A stretch of 64,000 nucleotides of DNA from Diphasiastrum complanatum (taxonomy: Eukaryota; Streptophyta; Lycopodiopsida; Lycopodiales; Lycopodiaceae): the NCBI GenBank assembly GCA_029204225.1, contig CM055111.1, positions 7,131,365 through 7,195,364 on the forward strand. The letters are read 5' to 3'. The stretch's first letter is position 1, and each line of letters starts with the position of its first letter. Below the pieces are notes generated by a model that did not search any database, was not told the DNA's origin, and was given only the letters and a program-made list of their open reading frames with translations. Both the position numbers and the translations under genes were made by a program. Below, piece after piece: positions 12,034-22,802 of the stretch.

Positions 12034-12618
12034 TTCTAGTTAAAATTCTTTCGAAAGCCCCAATATCGATTCACAAAGCAAATCGGGGCAAAATCTCCTG
12101 GAATGCTTGGATATAGGCATCTAACGGTCTAGTACCCATCTGCACGGTGGCAAAATGCCGCCAATGCTCAAAGTCATCCAACACCGAAAGCAAAGTTGTT
12201 TTAAAGGCTTCTTGAAAGGCATCCATGTAGAAGGGGCACCAGCCCTCTCCTTCAGATATTGCCACCAAGTAAACGCCTTGCCGCATAAAAACATGAGAGC
12301 AGAAGCGGTCTTTGTACTATCAGGCACATCGTGCATGGAAAAATGACTATTCCACCGATCAAGCCATAACAATACCACATCAGGAAGCCGGACCTTCTTT
12401 TCACCTGAAAACAATTTCAGATTAAACATTGGATCAACAACAACGGACTGCGAGTGCGTCGAAGAACGCCACTCTTGCTCGGTCGCGGCTTGCTTGGCTT
12501 GCATGTCCAAGATTTGGTTTTGCAGCAAGTTCAAAGCCTGAACAAGCTGATTAGTATCTACATCAGGAGGAGGTGGTGGTCAAGACGGTCCTTCACCCAA
12601 GGGCATAGCAGGATCCAT
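12034..12618 (-). pseudogene. Ty3/gypsy element A, gag
   Basis: Starts at an ATG whose first base is 12618 (MDPAMPLGEG). An early in-frame stop follows after 12 residues, then a Gln-rich helix and the typical gag core WLDRWNSHF...ALMFLCGKAFTWWQYL. Gag forms the particle shell. The second half continues in another frame near 12180, indicating a frameshift. Confidence 0.8.
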
Positions 12619-12690
12619 GGGACGCTAAGGAAGGGGACAAAGAAAAAACGACAAGAGCTTTGCAACAAAATGGCTTAGAGATCTTGAGAG

Positions 12691-13205
12691 AACTACTCAA
12701 GGAGACTAGGCCACAATTAAGCTCCTCAGTGATGGAAATGGAGCCTTTACCCACCATCCCCCTCCTTTTCCTTCCTAAAAAGCGTTCCTGGGTGGCGGGC
12801 CTGCACCCCCAAGCCAAGGAACAAGAAGCATGAAAGTAGAGTGAGAGCGTGGCAATGAATCAACCACAGGGGCGAGTTTGGCCTCCTTACATAGAGCCTA
12901 GAACTGCATGTGCACATAGACATGCAAGGTCCTAACTCCCCTATACATAGATTCATCTAGAATAGAGTCTCTATGCATGGATCCTCTATTCATAGAATTG
13001 TTACTGATAACTCTACACATGCATACACTGTCTCATACCTTGTACTAACTCCATTTAGTGTGTTTTGGGCCTCACAAGGATATATTACTTACTTCTGGGT
13101 CACGTCCAGTATGATGTGGCATACCTAACAGCTTGATTCATTGGAGTGCTGTGTATCCAAGACTAGGAGTATATTGAATCCTATGTATTGGTCATGGACA
13201 TAACA
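12691..13205 (-). repeat. LTR between Ty3 elements A and B
   Basis: On the minus strand it starts TGTTATGTCCATG immediately after a purine tract at the end of element B and runs into the leader of element A's gag. It can therefore serve as 3' LTR of B and 5' LTR of A. The distal end is not exact: no clear primer-binding site is visible before the gag ATG. Confidence 0.55.
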
Positions 13206-13222
13206 TTTTTCCCCCCTTGAAT
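13206..13222 (-). other. Polypurine tract of Ty3 element B
   Basis: Minus strand reads attcaaggggggaaaaat directly before TGTTATG. This is the expected plus-strand primer position at the internal/LTR border. Confidence 0.7.
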
Positions 13223-13233
13223 TGCTCCTGTCC

Positions 13234-13845
13234 TCAAATGTTGAACTTAGGAAAATTCTTCTCTATGCTATCAACTCTCTCCCATGAATCATCGTCCTCA
13301 ATACAACCTTTCCACCGAATTAGGCACTCAGAGATAGAACGATTTCTCAATTGTTTATCTCTGGTTCTGAGCACTTTCTCAAGTTCCAAAGGTACACTAA
13401 GCGACAAATCTTCCAAATGGGATAAATTCTCATCCGATCCAACTGTATCACCTTCATGTGAACTTAGTTTCAAACAACTTACATGAAATACTGGGTGTGC
13501 ATCCGATTTTCCTTGAAGATCGAGTTCATACGCTAAAGAACCAATTCTGCGTACAATCCTGAACGGTCCACAAAAATGGGTGGATAGTTTGTAATGCTTC
13601 CATGTACGTAATGTCTTACAATCTTTTGGAATACTAAGATATACCCAATCATCAACTTTGAAATATCTTGGAGATCTCTTAAAATTTGTATAGTGTTTAA
13701 CTCTATCCTGAGCACTACGGATACTATCCTTAGCCACTTGCAACATCTCTTGCATATCATGCAGATAATCAGCAACCTTCTGGATCTTAATAGACTTCAT
13801 CTCAACATTTATTGGAGATCTAGGTTGAAAACCGTACATATGCAT
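13234..13845 (-). pseudogene. Ty3/gypsy element B, integrase C-terminus with chromodomain
   Basis: A 203-residue open frame. It begins with the end of the integrase (FQPRSPINVEMKS), has a GPY/F-type module (HFCGPFRIVRRIGSLAYELDL...HPVFHVSCLK) and finishes with a chromodomain (ECLIRWKG, DDDSWERVDSI). This places the element in the chromovirus branch of Ty3/gypsy. The polypurine tract and LTR follow directly, as in complete elements. This part alone is free of stops. Confidence 0.88.
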
Positions 13846-14724
13846 AAAAGCTTAACCTGTAGCAAAATGTTTTCTACTATTATATGCAAACTCAACCAGT
13901 GGGAGGTAATCTTCCCAATGAGATTGCTTGTGAGAAAACGTCCATAGTTTGATTAGTCCTTTCTGTCTGGCCATCTGATTCAGGGTGATCAGAAGAACTT
14001 AAACTTAGAGAAGTTTCCAATTTATGGAATACTGCTGACCAAAAGTGACCTGTGAATTTAGGATCTCTATCACTAACTATGTCACTTGGCAGACCATACA
14101 ACCAAAATAATCTTTCAACAAAGATCTGGGCTAAATCAGAAGCCTTTATAGTCGACTTTACTGGTATGAAAGCATCTAACTTTTAACCGATCCACTACAA
14201 CCCAAATAGAATCATTTTGTCGTTGGGTCTTAGGAAGTCCAACTACAAAATCCATAGATATGCTTTCCCATCTCTTATAAGGAATATCTAACGGATGCAA
14301 CAAACTACCAACTGTATGGTGTTCAGCCTTTGCTAGTTTACAGGGCTTGCAATTAATAACATATGACTCGACATATGGTTTGAGCTTTGGCCAATAAAAC
14401 TCTCTTTAACCAAGTCCAAAGTCCTGTGTATACCGGGATGTCCTACACAGGGTATGTCATGACATTCAAACAAAATCTTGCGTTTGAGCTCCTCATCCCC
14501 AGGTACACAACAAATAGCAATCCATCTCGAATGGTAAATTGTCCCACAATCTTCTTATATTTCTTTGTTAGTTGAGTCCCCTGTGAACTTGACTCAACAC
14601 TGTCCACATTTCTTCCGGTCCGAACAATGTTCCAAATATGACCAGAATAGGAGTTTGATTCATATTTTCCTCTCAACAAAAGATATAGATCCGTGGAAAT
14701 CTGGGTAAATGACAACTCGTTCAA
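13846..14724 (-). pseudogene. Ty3/gypsy element B, integrase zinc finger and catalytic core
   Basis: The minus strand reads the N-terminal His/Cys region from 14724, then core motifs including YGLPSDIVSDRDPKFTGHFW near 14100-14040 and SDHPESDGQTERTNQ near 13990. The core is split over several frames by small indels and stops, so no integrase could be made. Confidence 0.8.
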
Positions 14725-14753
14725 TTCACCAATCGATTAAGAGCATCTACAAC

Positions 14754-15960
14754 TTAATTAGAGCTGCCTCTTATGTAACGGATTTTATGATCGAATTCTT
14801 GCATCAATTCAACCCATCGAGCTTTCCTTTCCCGAAGATCATGTTGATTGCAAGAATACTTAAGAGGCTGGTGATCCATATACAGTATAAACTTACTACC
14901 ATACAAGTAGTGGTGCCAAGTTTTAAGTGCATGGATTACTGAAAACAATTCCTTTTCTTGCGTAGTATAATGCAACTGAGGACCAGTGAATTTTTTGCTT
15001 TCAAACGCCAGTCGCCTATCCATTTGTAATAGAACCGCTCCAATTGCAATATCACTTGCGTCAGTCTCACGACGCAAGGTAAGTCTGGATTTGCAATTTG
15101 TAACACGGGAGCTGAAGCAACAAATGTTTTAAGTTTCTCAAAACACTGATTCAATTCCTCGATCCAAACAACAGGTGGACTAGGTTGATTCTTCTTTTTC
15201 TTTTTATTAACAATCCCTTTTGTCAGATTATTGAGCGGTGATGCTACCTTAGCATAATCCTCAATAAATCTCCTAAACAAAACGGTATATCTTAAAATTG
15301 ATTTTACTTGCTTCACAGTTCCTGAAATTGGCCACTCAATCACAGACTTGATCTTATCCTCGTCAATCTTGATCCCATTAACTGTGATTTTAAGGCCAAG
15401 ATAAAACAACTCTTGTTTAAAGAATTCACACTTGGACTCTTTAGTGTAGAGTAACTCATGTCGGAGTTTCATCAAAACGATTCTCATGTGCTCTATGTGT
15501 TCCATAAAGGTTTTACTGTGGACGAGAATATCATCTAGGAATACCACCACAAACTTCCCCAAATACAGACAAAATAAATCGTTCAAACATTGCTGGCACA
15601 TTCGTTAAGCCAAATGGTAATAGTAAGAATTCATAATGACCAAATCTAAAATGAAATCTTGTCTTCTTCCGACTTAATTCTTATTTGATGGTACCCTGTC
15701 CTGAGATCTATCTTGGTGCACTACTGAGCTCCACCCAAGTGATCTACAAGGTCATCCATCCTAGGTAACGGATATTTATTCTTGACAGTCACTTTATTTA
15801 AGCCCTTCTAATCCACAAACATGCGGAAACCTCCATCTTTCTTCGCTTTAAGAAGAACAGGAGCGCCCCATGGTGATTTACTAGGATGTATATATCCCAT
15901 CCTTAGATAATTTTCTATTTGATTTGAAATCTCTATCTCCTCTTTCTAAGAAAACCTATA
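14754..15960 (-). pseudogene. Ty3/gypsy element B, reverse transcriptase and RNase H
   Basis: From about 15910 down the minus strand reads SKSPWGAPVLLKAKKDGG, then KIDLRTGYHQIRI. 15601-14936 contains the active-site block FVVVFLDDILVHS (YxDD variant FLDD) and CEFFKQELFYLGLKI, and 15077-14754 contains RNase H (SDIAIGAVLLQ...ALKTWHHYLYGSKF). RT copies element RNA into DNA and RNase H removes the template. Stops and a frame switch near 15060 break it. Confidence 0.85.
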
Positions 15961-16012
15961 AGGTTGTCTAGGTTGACTTCCTGGAATTAACTCAATCTTG
16001 TGGTCTACTGAC

Positions 16013-16557
16013 CTAGAATTCAGATGGAAAACCATCCCTAAAGTCATTTATGATCTGTTCTTTCATTGCTTGTTTGTGATCTAAATTTACCAAGTTAAGA
16101 ATGGCTGAGAATTCACAACCATTTAGATGCATTTCAAGAACATCCACAATTGGAATAGCAAAAATAGAAAAAAACTTCATACTGTGAATAGCCCAATGCT
16201 TCCATTTCATTAACTATAGAAATTTTATCCAATGGACAAAATTTCTACAGTTAATGAAATAACACCCTCCTTGAAAGTGAGAATATGCTTCTCAACATCA
16301 TTTATCTGAGACGGCGATTTACTAAATAACCATTCATATCCCAAAATTAAATCAGTGCAGGCTAGGTCTAAAACATGAAAATTAACTAATTCTATGTGTC
16401 CTTGTATCAAAACCGGGAGCTTCGGGACTTTTACGTTCCAAGTCTCCAACTCTGCTCCTGAAGCTAGATAAACTTTATATCTATGATTGCTAGCTTCAGT
16501 TTCGAAGCTGAGTTTTTGCACAAGACGAGAATTGATAAAATTATGAGTTTGAACCAT
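16013..16557 (-). pseudogene. Ty3/gypsy element B, protease region
   Basis: Two frames (16557-16225 and 16210-16013) with a retropepsin-like arrangement: MVQTHNFINSRLVQKL, then VLDLACTDLILGYEWL, the DxILG-type second half of the fold. The catalytic DSG triad end is missing because the element is truncated at about 16570, where a different sequence (BED-finger fragment) begins. Gag is absent. Confidence 0.7.
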
Positions 16558-16580
16558 TGTCCAATAGAATACTCAGTTTT

Positions 16581-16864
16581 TTATCTTTGCTTGTGCCAGT
16601 TAAACAAAAATCTCATTAGGCAAGAAAGTAGTAGTACCTCATCAGAAATCCTAGGGCAATCAGATATGCCCAATGTCCGCCCATTTGGCCCTCTGACCCG
16701 CAACAAGTGAGCTCTAACCCTAGTGAGTGATCCTGTGAAGTGACCACCACAATGCAAGCATCTCCATCTGCGGGTGCCTGAGCCATGGTGTGTGCCCACA
16801 TCCCTGTTGGTAAGCTCAACCTCGGCCCAAAGGCCTCGATCCCGCACTGGCATCGTATCAACAC
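16581..16864 (-). pseudogene. BED-type zinc-finger fragment (hAT-like or domesticated protein)
   Basis: The minus-strand frame from 16853 reads RRWRCLHCGGHFTGSLTRVR and then AHLLRVRGPNGRTLGISDC. This C-x2-C ... H-x-C layout is the BED finger that opens many plant hAT transposases and derived DNA-binding proteins. An acceptor-like ttgttgtttgcag lies just upstream, suggesting a second exon. Coding similarity stops after about 60 residues, at the junction with Ty3 element B. No dimerisation or catalytic hAT domain is present. Confidence 0.65.
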
Positions 16865-18786
16865 GACCCTAAACCTGCAAACAACAAATAATCAAGCAAA
16901 CGTTTAGTAGAAGAAAAAAATACATTGCATTGAACAACATTATCGAGCTCAAATAGAGCTCAAAATACCTAAGCATACATCAGAATAATTCCAGTTCACA
17001 CATTATATCAAGTGCCAAAGAAGAACATGAGATTTGGGCATGAGATAGAATAATTTCTGTATGAGGTATAACAGGCCACTGACGTTAGCGTCGAAGTCCG
17101 TGCAGGCATAAAGGAGTGCAGTGTGGGCCTAAACCACGCCCCTAGCAAATGTTTGCACAATGGTCCATGCCTAAACCCTAAAAAGTATGGAATCAGGGCA
17201 TGAAAATTGAAATTTGTGATACGAATGTAGATGGGCAGAACGAAAGCCATAGGAGTCTGTGCAAGCATGTGGAAATGCATTCTAGGCTCAAACATCACCT
17301 CACTCAGTTTCCAACAAGTCACTATGTGAAAATGGCAAAAATACACAAGCATTTGGAATGTAGTGTTCAAATCTCGCTAGGCGTGCCGTAACAGTTGAAA
17401 CTGACATTGTAGGAATCACCGTGGGCGTGACGAAAGGTGGTCTAGAGCCAAACTACGCTCGATTTGGGTGCCTATAGCTCAATGTCAACAATTGCAAAAA
17501 ATCAAGCCTACACTTACCAAATATCAAAAATTGGTCGTTTCACTCTCCACGAAGCTCAGGCCCACCCGGCACCAGATGCCTGCCAACTATTCACTTGCGA
17601 TGATCGGACGCCCACAGCTCTCAGAAAAAAAATTGGCCTCCTCCACTGCTGGCGCAGTTCTGTCCGCGAGGAGGAGGCCCGAAATCAGGTAATGCGTTTT
17701 TTTTTTTCAAACGATTCACTGCAGCGAATCGCGATTCGCTGATTCGTGAAATCGCTGCATCTATGGTTAGAATACAAAAAATGGGTATTGATCAACTTAT
17801 TTCCCAAAAAATGTAAGTAGTGTTTTTGGAAAAATTCAGATTTATTGAGCTTCAAAGAAATACGAAAGCAAGAAATAGAGATACATATGGAAGATGGGTG
17901 ATATAGTGACTACAACCATGTTCTAGAAAAATATCAAATCATATTCTTTTTGAAGATTTGAATACATAATGATTTAAATTGCAATACTTTGTGAGTATGG
18001 GGCAGAAACATTTGTTGAATGATCACCAAGGAGATCAGGGCGTTCTCCCGACAGAATCACTTGGGAGATAAAGCCACATCATTTCTCCCAATCTTCAAAG
18101 CACCCTGTCCACTCTCATCACCTCAATAAGTACAAAAGAATGACATTGCCTCCTCCACACCCTCCTACTTTCATGTGAACATGGATGAATAGAGGAGGCC
18201 ACAAGCTCAGGTGCATTTTCCATGTCGGGAGGTGCATCCTACTCCATGCTTTCCAAAGCATCATTATATTTGGAATCTTTATAATATCGACTTCCAAAGG
18301 CAAAGATAGCATCTGCGATCTCAATCTCTTCATTCATACTATAACATGCCTCAATCAAATCAATAATGATGGTTGCTTATTATCGCAAAAGGTTTCACTT
18401 CCGTACGAAACCCTAACTAATTAGCAAACAGTACATTCATCTACTCCAAATAGTCAATAATTTCGACTTGCTCATAGTCATCCAAAAGGTACACAATATC
18501 ATCATCTACCTTGGGCGTGACATACTATATCCCAGTATGTGCAGAGTCCAGATACTTTGATGAATGTTTGGCAATTAATTGTAAGGAAATAATGTCGGTC
18601 GGAATGTTACAATATTCTAGATAAAGGATTGAGAGCTTAGTTTAGTTCTTGGTTAGACTGAGCCCAGTAGCTAGCTTCCATGTCAGCGCTGGCATATGGT
18701 TATTCATTTGATCGGTACAATTAAGAATTTTTTCAGTATTTCTAAGGTTATTGGATCTCATTTCAGTACTTGCATGTCTTAAGTAA
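16865..18786. other. No gene seen; moderately GC-rich then AT-rich spacer
   Basis: The 16.9-17.7 kb part is less AT-rich and could be the 5' region of the BED-finger gene on the minus strand, but no further exon is recognised. 17.8-18.8 kb contains only short frames without domains. A 20-base palindrome sits at 17722-17741. Confidence 0.5.
17722..17741. repeat. Perfect 20-base palindrome
   Basis: CAGCGAATCGCGATTCGCTG equals its own reverse complement. The core is related to the GAATC/TTCGC words seen again near 21990 and 47165. Confidence 0.9.
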
Positions 18787-20319
18787 TCAACTGGACTTGA
18801 ATCTGCAGTCCAATGATGTTAGCAAAGGTTTTATGGGATCAGTTAACCCAAGGGTTCTAAAGACAGTTGTGCACAATGCAACATGGGTGCGTGTTTTAAA
18901 GACAACAGTGGCATCTTCAAATATTCCAAACTGTACAAGAAAGAAAATATTCTTTGTACCTGCCAAGGCAACTATAGACATTCACAAGGTTGTGATAAAT
19001 GGCAAGCGTGTCAGCATGGCCTGCTCCATAGGAGGCTGATAGAATGTGCTTGCATTTTTCAAAAAGCTCTGCTGTCAAAGAGAACTTCTTTAGCTCCGAA
19101 TTGGCTAAACCCAGCTGGTTAAGAACTAAAGCAAGGGTTGGATGGTCATCTCCAAAACTAGCCCGCAATTGTGATGCTGCATCCTCATGTAAGGCAGTGC
19201 TTCTTGCCTAAATAGAGAAGCATACCAATCTGCGCTTGTGTACCTGCCACAGCATTCAAGTGACCGGGAATTTTTTGGTAAGGCTAAGTGCCTGCTCCAG
19301 AAGCTCAATGGCCTGCTCAGTCTCACGCATTCCTTCAAATATAGAGGCCAGCTCTGTGAATCCCTCAGCTATTGTCAATAGATTGACCTCTTCTGTTCTG
19401 CTGTTGCTCAAAATTTCTAGCCCTCTTTCACATGCTTGCCTTGCGTTATCCAGCCTTTTTGAAGCGCTCGACTTAGATTTGCCAAACAAGTGTCGTATTT
19501 GCCCATCTTGTAGTACGCTGATCCGATGAGATGCAAACACATGCCAACCTCGATCGTATCTCTGGATCCTTTGCCCAAGATTTTCAAAGCTCTGTTGGCG
19601 TATGCCAGGATTTTGTGAGGACTACCACCATGCAGGTCATGCTCTTGGCCTAGCCTCAGTGATATTACGCCAATTCTTGGATCGTCTGCAGCAAATGCTG
19701 CTTCCATGTGCTTCAGAAAACCCTCAAGTTCAGGCTAGGCAGTGTCAAACGCTCCTTTTCATCTATTTTGAAACCATCTCCCTTGGAATCAGAAGAGGAT
19801 AAAACCTTGGCCTGCAGAATCACTTCCTTGTTCATCCACAAACGAATTGGAATCCGTATTCTTGCCAGAAATCTCGTTCAATCGAGTGGCATTTGAATAT
19901 TCACTCGATCCGCCTCTTGTTTCATTATCCTCGTCCTCAGATTTTGCAGATTTTTTCCGCAAGACTTCCTCTTTGCTATTCTCTATGCTCTCCCTTGCGC
20001 AGGATATCTTCGAACTAATACTCCTATACGTATGCTTCCAATTTGAAACAGTGTGAAGGTTTGATTTAACCCCTTGTTGAGACAAGCATGTGCTTTCTTT
20101 CGCAAGAGTTCGTACCCCATTAAATTTCTCTGCAAGCCAGCTTCCATAACCGGTTCTTGAAGCTGACAATTGGGCAATTAGTGCTGATGCATAGTCCCCT
20201 GTGGATGTAGCAGCAGCAGCAGGATAATATTGTCCGCTAAATCGTCTGAGCAGGAAAGAATTGGCTATTTTTGCAGCTTCAGCACTAAACTCATCCTTAA
20301 TACCTCTGTAAGGAAACAA
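18787..20319 (-). pseudogene. Kinesin-light-chain-related TPR protein, pseudogene
   Basis: Minus-strand reading gives an N-terminal region (ANSFLLRRFSGQYYPAAAATS, resembling a mitochondrial presequence), a charged linker to about 19790, then tetratricopeptide repeats: AFAADDPRIGVISLRLGQEH, MCLHLIGSAYYKMGKYD, GFTELASIFEGMRETEQAIE and SFGDDHPTLALVLNQLGLA down to VYSCLGR at about 18968. TPR arrays bind partner proteins. In plants this family is linked to the cytoskeleton-membrane interface or to organelles. Frame breaks near 19797, 19740, 19453, 19265 and 19205 disrupt it. No ATG opens the first exon; the 5' edge looks like a splice acceptor (tttccttacag). A last piece (FGIFEDATVVF) follows a shortened intron near 18966-18938. 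Confidence 0.75.
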
Positions 20320-21186
20320 TCGGTCTAGGCAAATTCACCGCTTCCCTATGTTTTGTTGTAAATTCCTGCTAGCATGCCGATGCTGCTGTTCCTGCAATCA
20401 GAGCGAGAGCGAGATGGGCTGACTAGCTGCCCAATAACCCTTCTTTGCCTACACATTTTCTGCATTTTCTGATTACAACAGCAGCAGCAACAACGAAGAC
20501 CGCAAATTAACTAACTGCTCATCAGAAAATAGCAGCAGCAGCAGCAGCATCAGCATCAGCGTTGTTGTCGTCGAACTTCGTGAATGATCACCCCAACATG
20601 ATCATCATGAACATTTTTGTTGAATGATGCTGATATTTTATTATGTTATATAATACTATAGTTTAAGCAAGGCTCTATGGAGATACATAATACACCTCTA
20701 GCAACACCAAATATGTAATGGGTGGTCATTACCTACCGAGCCGCTCTGCGGCAAGGTAGGTCTATATGGCGTAATTTGCACTGGTTTTATGTCCAATACG
20801 TTGTTGAGTTAGTTGCGAGCGGATGCTGACATGCAATTGCTCTCTGCAGTCGTTCGCTACCTTTTTGTTTTTGTCGAGAATCGTTTTCAGCCAGAAGTAG
20901 AGAGAATTAATGGCGGTTGCCTGTTTCCTTGAAAGTCGGCTTCCAAAAGTACCAAGTGACTTAAAAAAAGTTCTTAGAATTAAAAAAGTTCTTAGAAAAT
21001 GTTGTAGATGCCCATACTTTGTAGAGCCATTGCTTTGTGAGAGCAATAAGCATGTCTCAAGAATTTCCATGCTATAGAAAACAGCCATCATTGGAGGAGC
21101 AGCTATTGTTATGAGAAAAATAGTTCTGTTAAAGTTATTTTATGAGGAATTGTCAAGCTGCTACATGAACTAGCAACATTCATTCC
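20320..21186. other. Spacer with CAG-rich tract and a strong hairpin
   Basis: 20479-20566 contains runs of agcagc/agcatc triplets, possibly in the 5' region of the TPR gene on the minus strand. A nested hairpin lies at 20731-20761. No supported gene. Confidence 0.6.
20731..20761. repeat. Nested perfect hairpin
   Basis: ACCTACC pairs with GGTAGGT, and inside it GCCG pairs with CGGC around a CTCTG loop. The only unpaired bases between the stems are GA and AA. Confidence 0.85.
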
Positions 21187-21195
21187 ATGAGCTAC

Positions 21196-21400
21196 GTGAG
21201 CTCCAGGTCAGTGCACTCATTCTATTCTTCATTCTATGCTCGAGTTTCTGAAGTGTGGGTGCTGCGTGAGCTCCAGGTAAGTGCACTCATTCTATGTTGT
21301 AGTTTTTGCAAGTTTTTGGAGTGTCTAAAGTGTGATTGTTGCATGAGCTCCAAGACAATGCACTCTAAGTTGGAGTTTCTGCAAGTTTTTGGAGTTTCTA
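21196..21400. repeat. Degenerate tandem repeat, about three units of 70-76 bases
   Basis: Units begin gtgagctccaggtcagtgca (21196), gtgagctccaggtaagtgca (about 21268) and atgagctccaagacaatgca (about 21341). Each is followed by a tctgcaagtttttggagt-like tail. The frame across it is not a recognisable protein. Confidence 0.8.
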
Positions 21401-21640
21401 TGTTGGGATCTAAATTCAAGTGTTTTATTTTTGGAATTTCTTTACCAACAAGATTGTCTAGTTCTCAAGAAAGGCTGCAATCTATGTGGAACTAGTGCAC
21501 AATATGTGGACAATAGACATGTTAGTAATTTTTCTGCATTGTGAATTATTTGAAGACTTCTTGGTGAGTAAATGCTTGCAGTCAAGACGACATTCTTTCT
21601 TGCTACCCCATAGAGGCCATATCTTCTTCTTTAAAACAAT

Positions 21641-21678
21641 CATTTGTGGGAAACTATTCATTTGTGGGAAACTATTCA
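21641..21678. repeat. Short tandem duplication
   Basis: catttgtgggaaactatt occurs twice consecutively. No function is suggested. Confidence 0.85.
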
Positions 21679-21699
21679 TTGCAGTCTACCTTATTTGCA

Positions 21700-22309
21700 A
21701 TAGTTTTCCAACTTGATTGAAGTCTATCAGCTCTTGATGCAAACCTCCAGGGTTTTCATGTTCTATGCTCAACCATAATTCCATGGATGTTGCATGATTT
21801 TGCATCACAAATATTATTGAGAACAAATGCCTTTGGCAAACAAATTCTCAACCATACTGTTTCTCATTTGATGTCAGAAATGGTGAACCCCTGCAACTTT
21901 GCTGCAACGCGGAAGTCAACGAACCTTGACTCGAAAATCGAACGCTTCGCTAAAGTCAGCGTGCTTAAGGACAAACAAAGGACGAATCATTCGCGAATCA
22001 TTCGCGAATCGCAAACATACCTAAAGGACCACAAGAACCGCAAAGGGACGCAAAACAAAAAGACACGAAAGGAACGAAAAGAAACGAAGGGGATTCTTTC
22101 ACGCAGCTGGCTGGCAGCCAGCTGGCAGCTCAACGGGCTTGGAGTCATAGACTTCACGCCCAGCTGAGACTATTCTCTCCCATTATGAGAGAATATTCCT
22201 CTTAGGATCCCCATGCAACTTGGAATAGCAATTGACCTCCTATTCTTGCATTATAGCAGTCAAACACCATGCAAGTGCTCCTACGTCCAATTATAGGTCT
22301 GGGCCCTCA
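21700..22309. other. No gene seen; short repeats and hairpins
   Basis: Holds a tandem GAATCATTCGC motif at 21984-22011, a ctggcagccag-type palindrome near 22108-22130, and a 9-bp stem hairpin at 22171-22195 (TATTCTCTC/GAGAGAATA). A 126-residue frame here is Lys/Arg-rich because of A-rich sequence and has no domain. Confidence 0.5.
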
Positions 22310-22800
22310 TATGAAGATATTCTTTTAGCTGACAAGATCAAGCTTCTTTCTTAGGTCAGAGGATATCTGCATGTAGCATAGACATTCAAACACTCAAAGA
22401 TGTTTTAGATTTGGCTTATACCCATAATAGGCTTCTAAAGGAGTCTTGGAGTCGATAGCTTTGGTGCTCGAATAATTCTATAGATAGCAAGCAATTTAAA
22501 TAGCTTCAGCCCAAAAAGTTTTGGGTAGTAATTGAACATTTGACAGCATTGTTCGTGTTGCATCCAATAGTGTTTAGTTCTTCCTTTTGGCTACTCCATT
22601 CTATTGTGGGGTGTAGCTAGTGATGAACTGATGATGATGCATACCGCACGGAGTAAGATAATCTGACATTTCGTCTGCCATATATTTGCCCCCAGAATTA
22701 GTACATAGGGTCTTGATCTTCCGTCTAGTTTGTATCTCAACAAACTGTTTGAATTCTTTGAAATAGTTGAATGTCTCAAACTTGTTTTTGATAAACATTG
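22310..22800 (-). pseudogene. Ty1/copia integrase fragment
   Basis: The minus strand reads FKEFKQFVEIQTRRKIKTL, then the DNGGEY block as TNSGGKYM, then SYTPQ.NGVAKRKN and TFWAEAI, and finally KTPLEAYYGYKPNLKHL near 22400. These are consecutive integrase core and post-core motifs. Catalytic Asp of the DNGGE block is changed to Ser, and there are several stops. It ends abruptly at about 22800, where a plus-strand Ty3 gag begins. Confidence 0.8.
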
Positions 22801-22802
22801 TT

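Noticed and set aside
11585-12043. 152-residue plus-strand frame
   Set aside because: Opposite-strand shadow of the Ty3 gag/protease coding region; no domain of its own.
21787-22167. 126-residue Lys/Arg-rich frame
   Set aside because: Composition follows A-rich repeats; no homolog recognised and no splice or promoter context.
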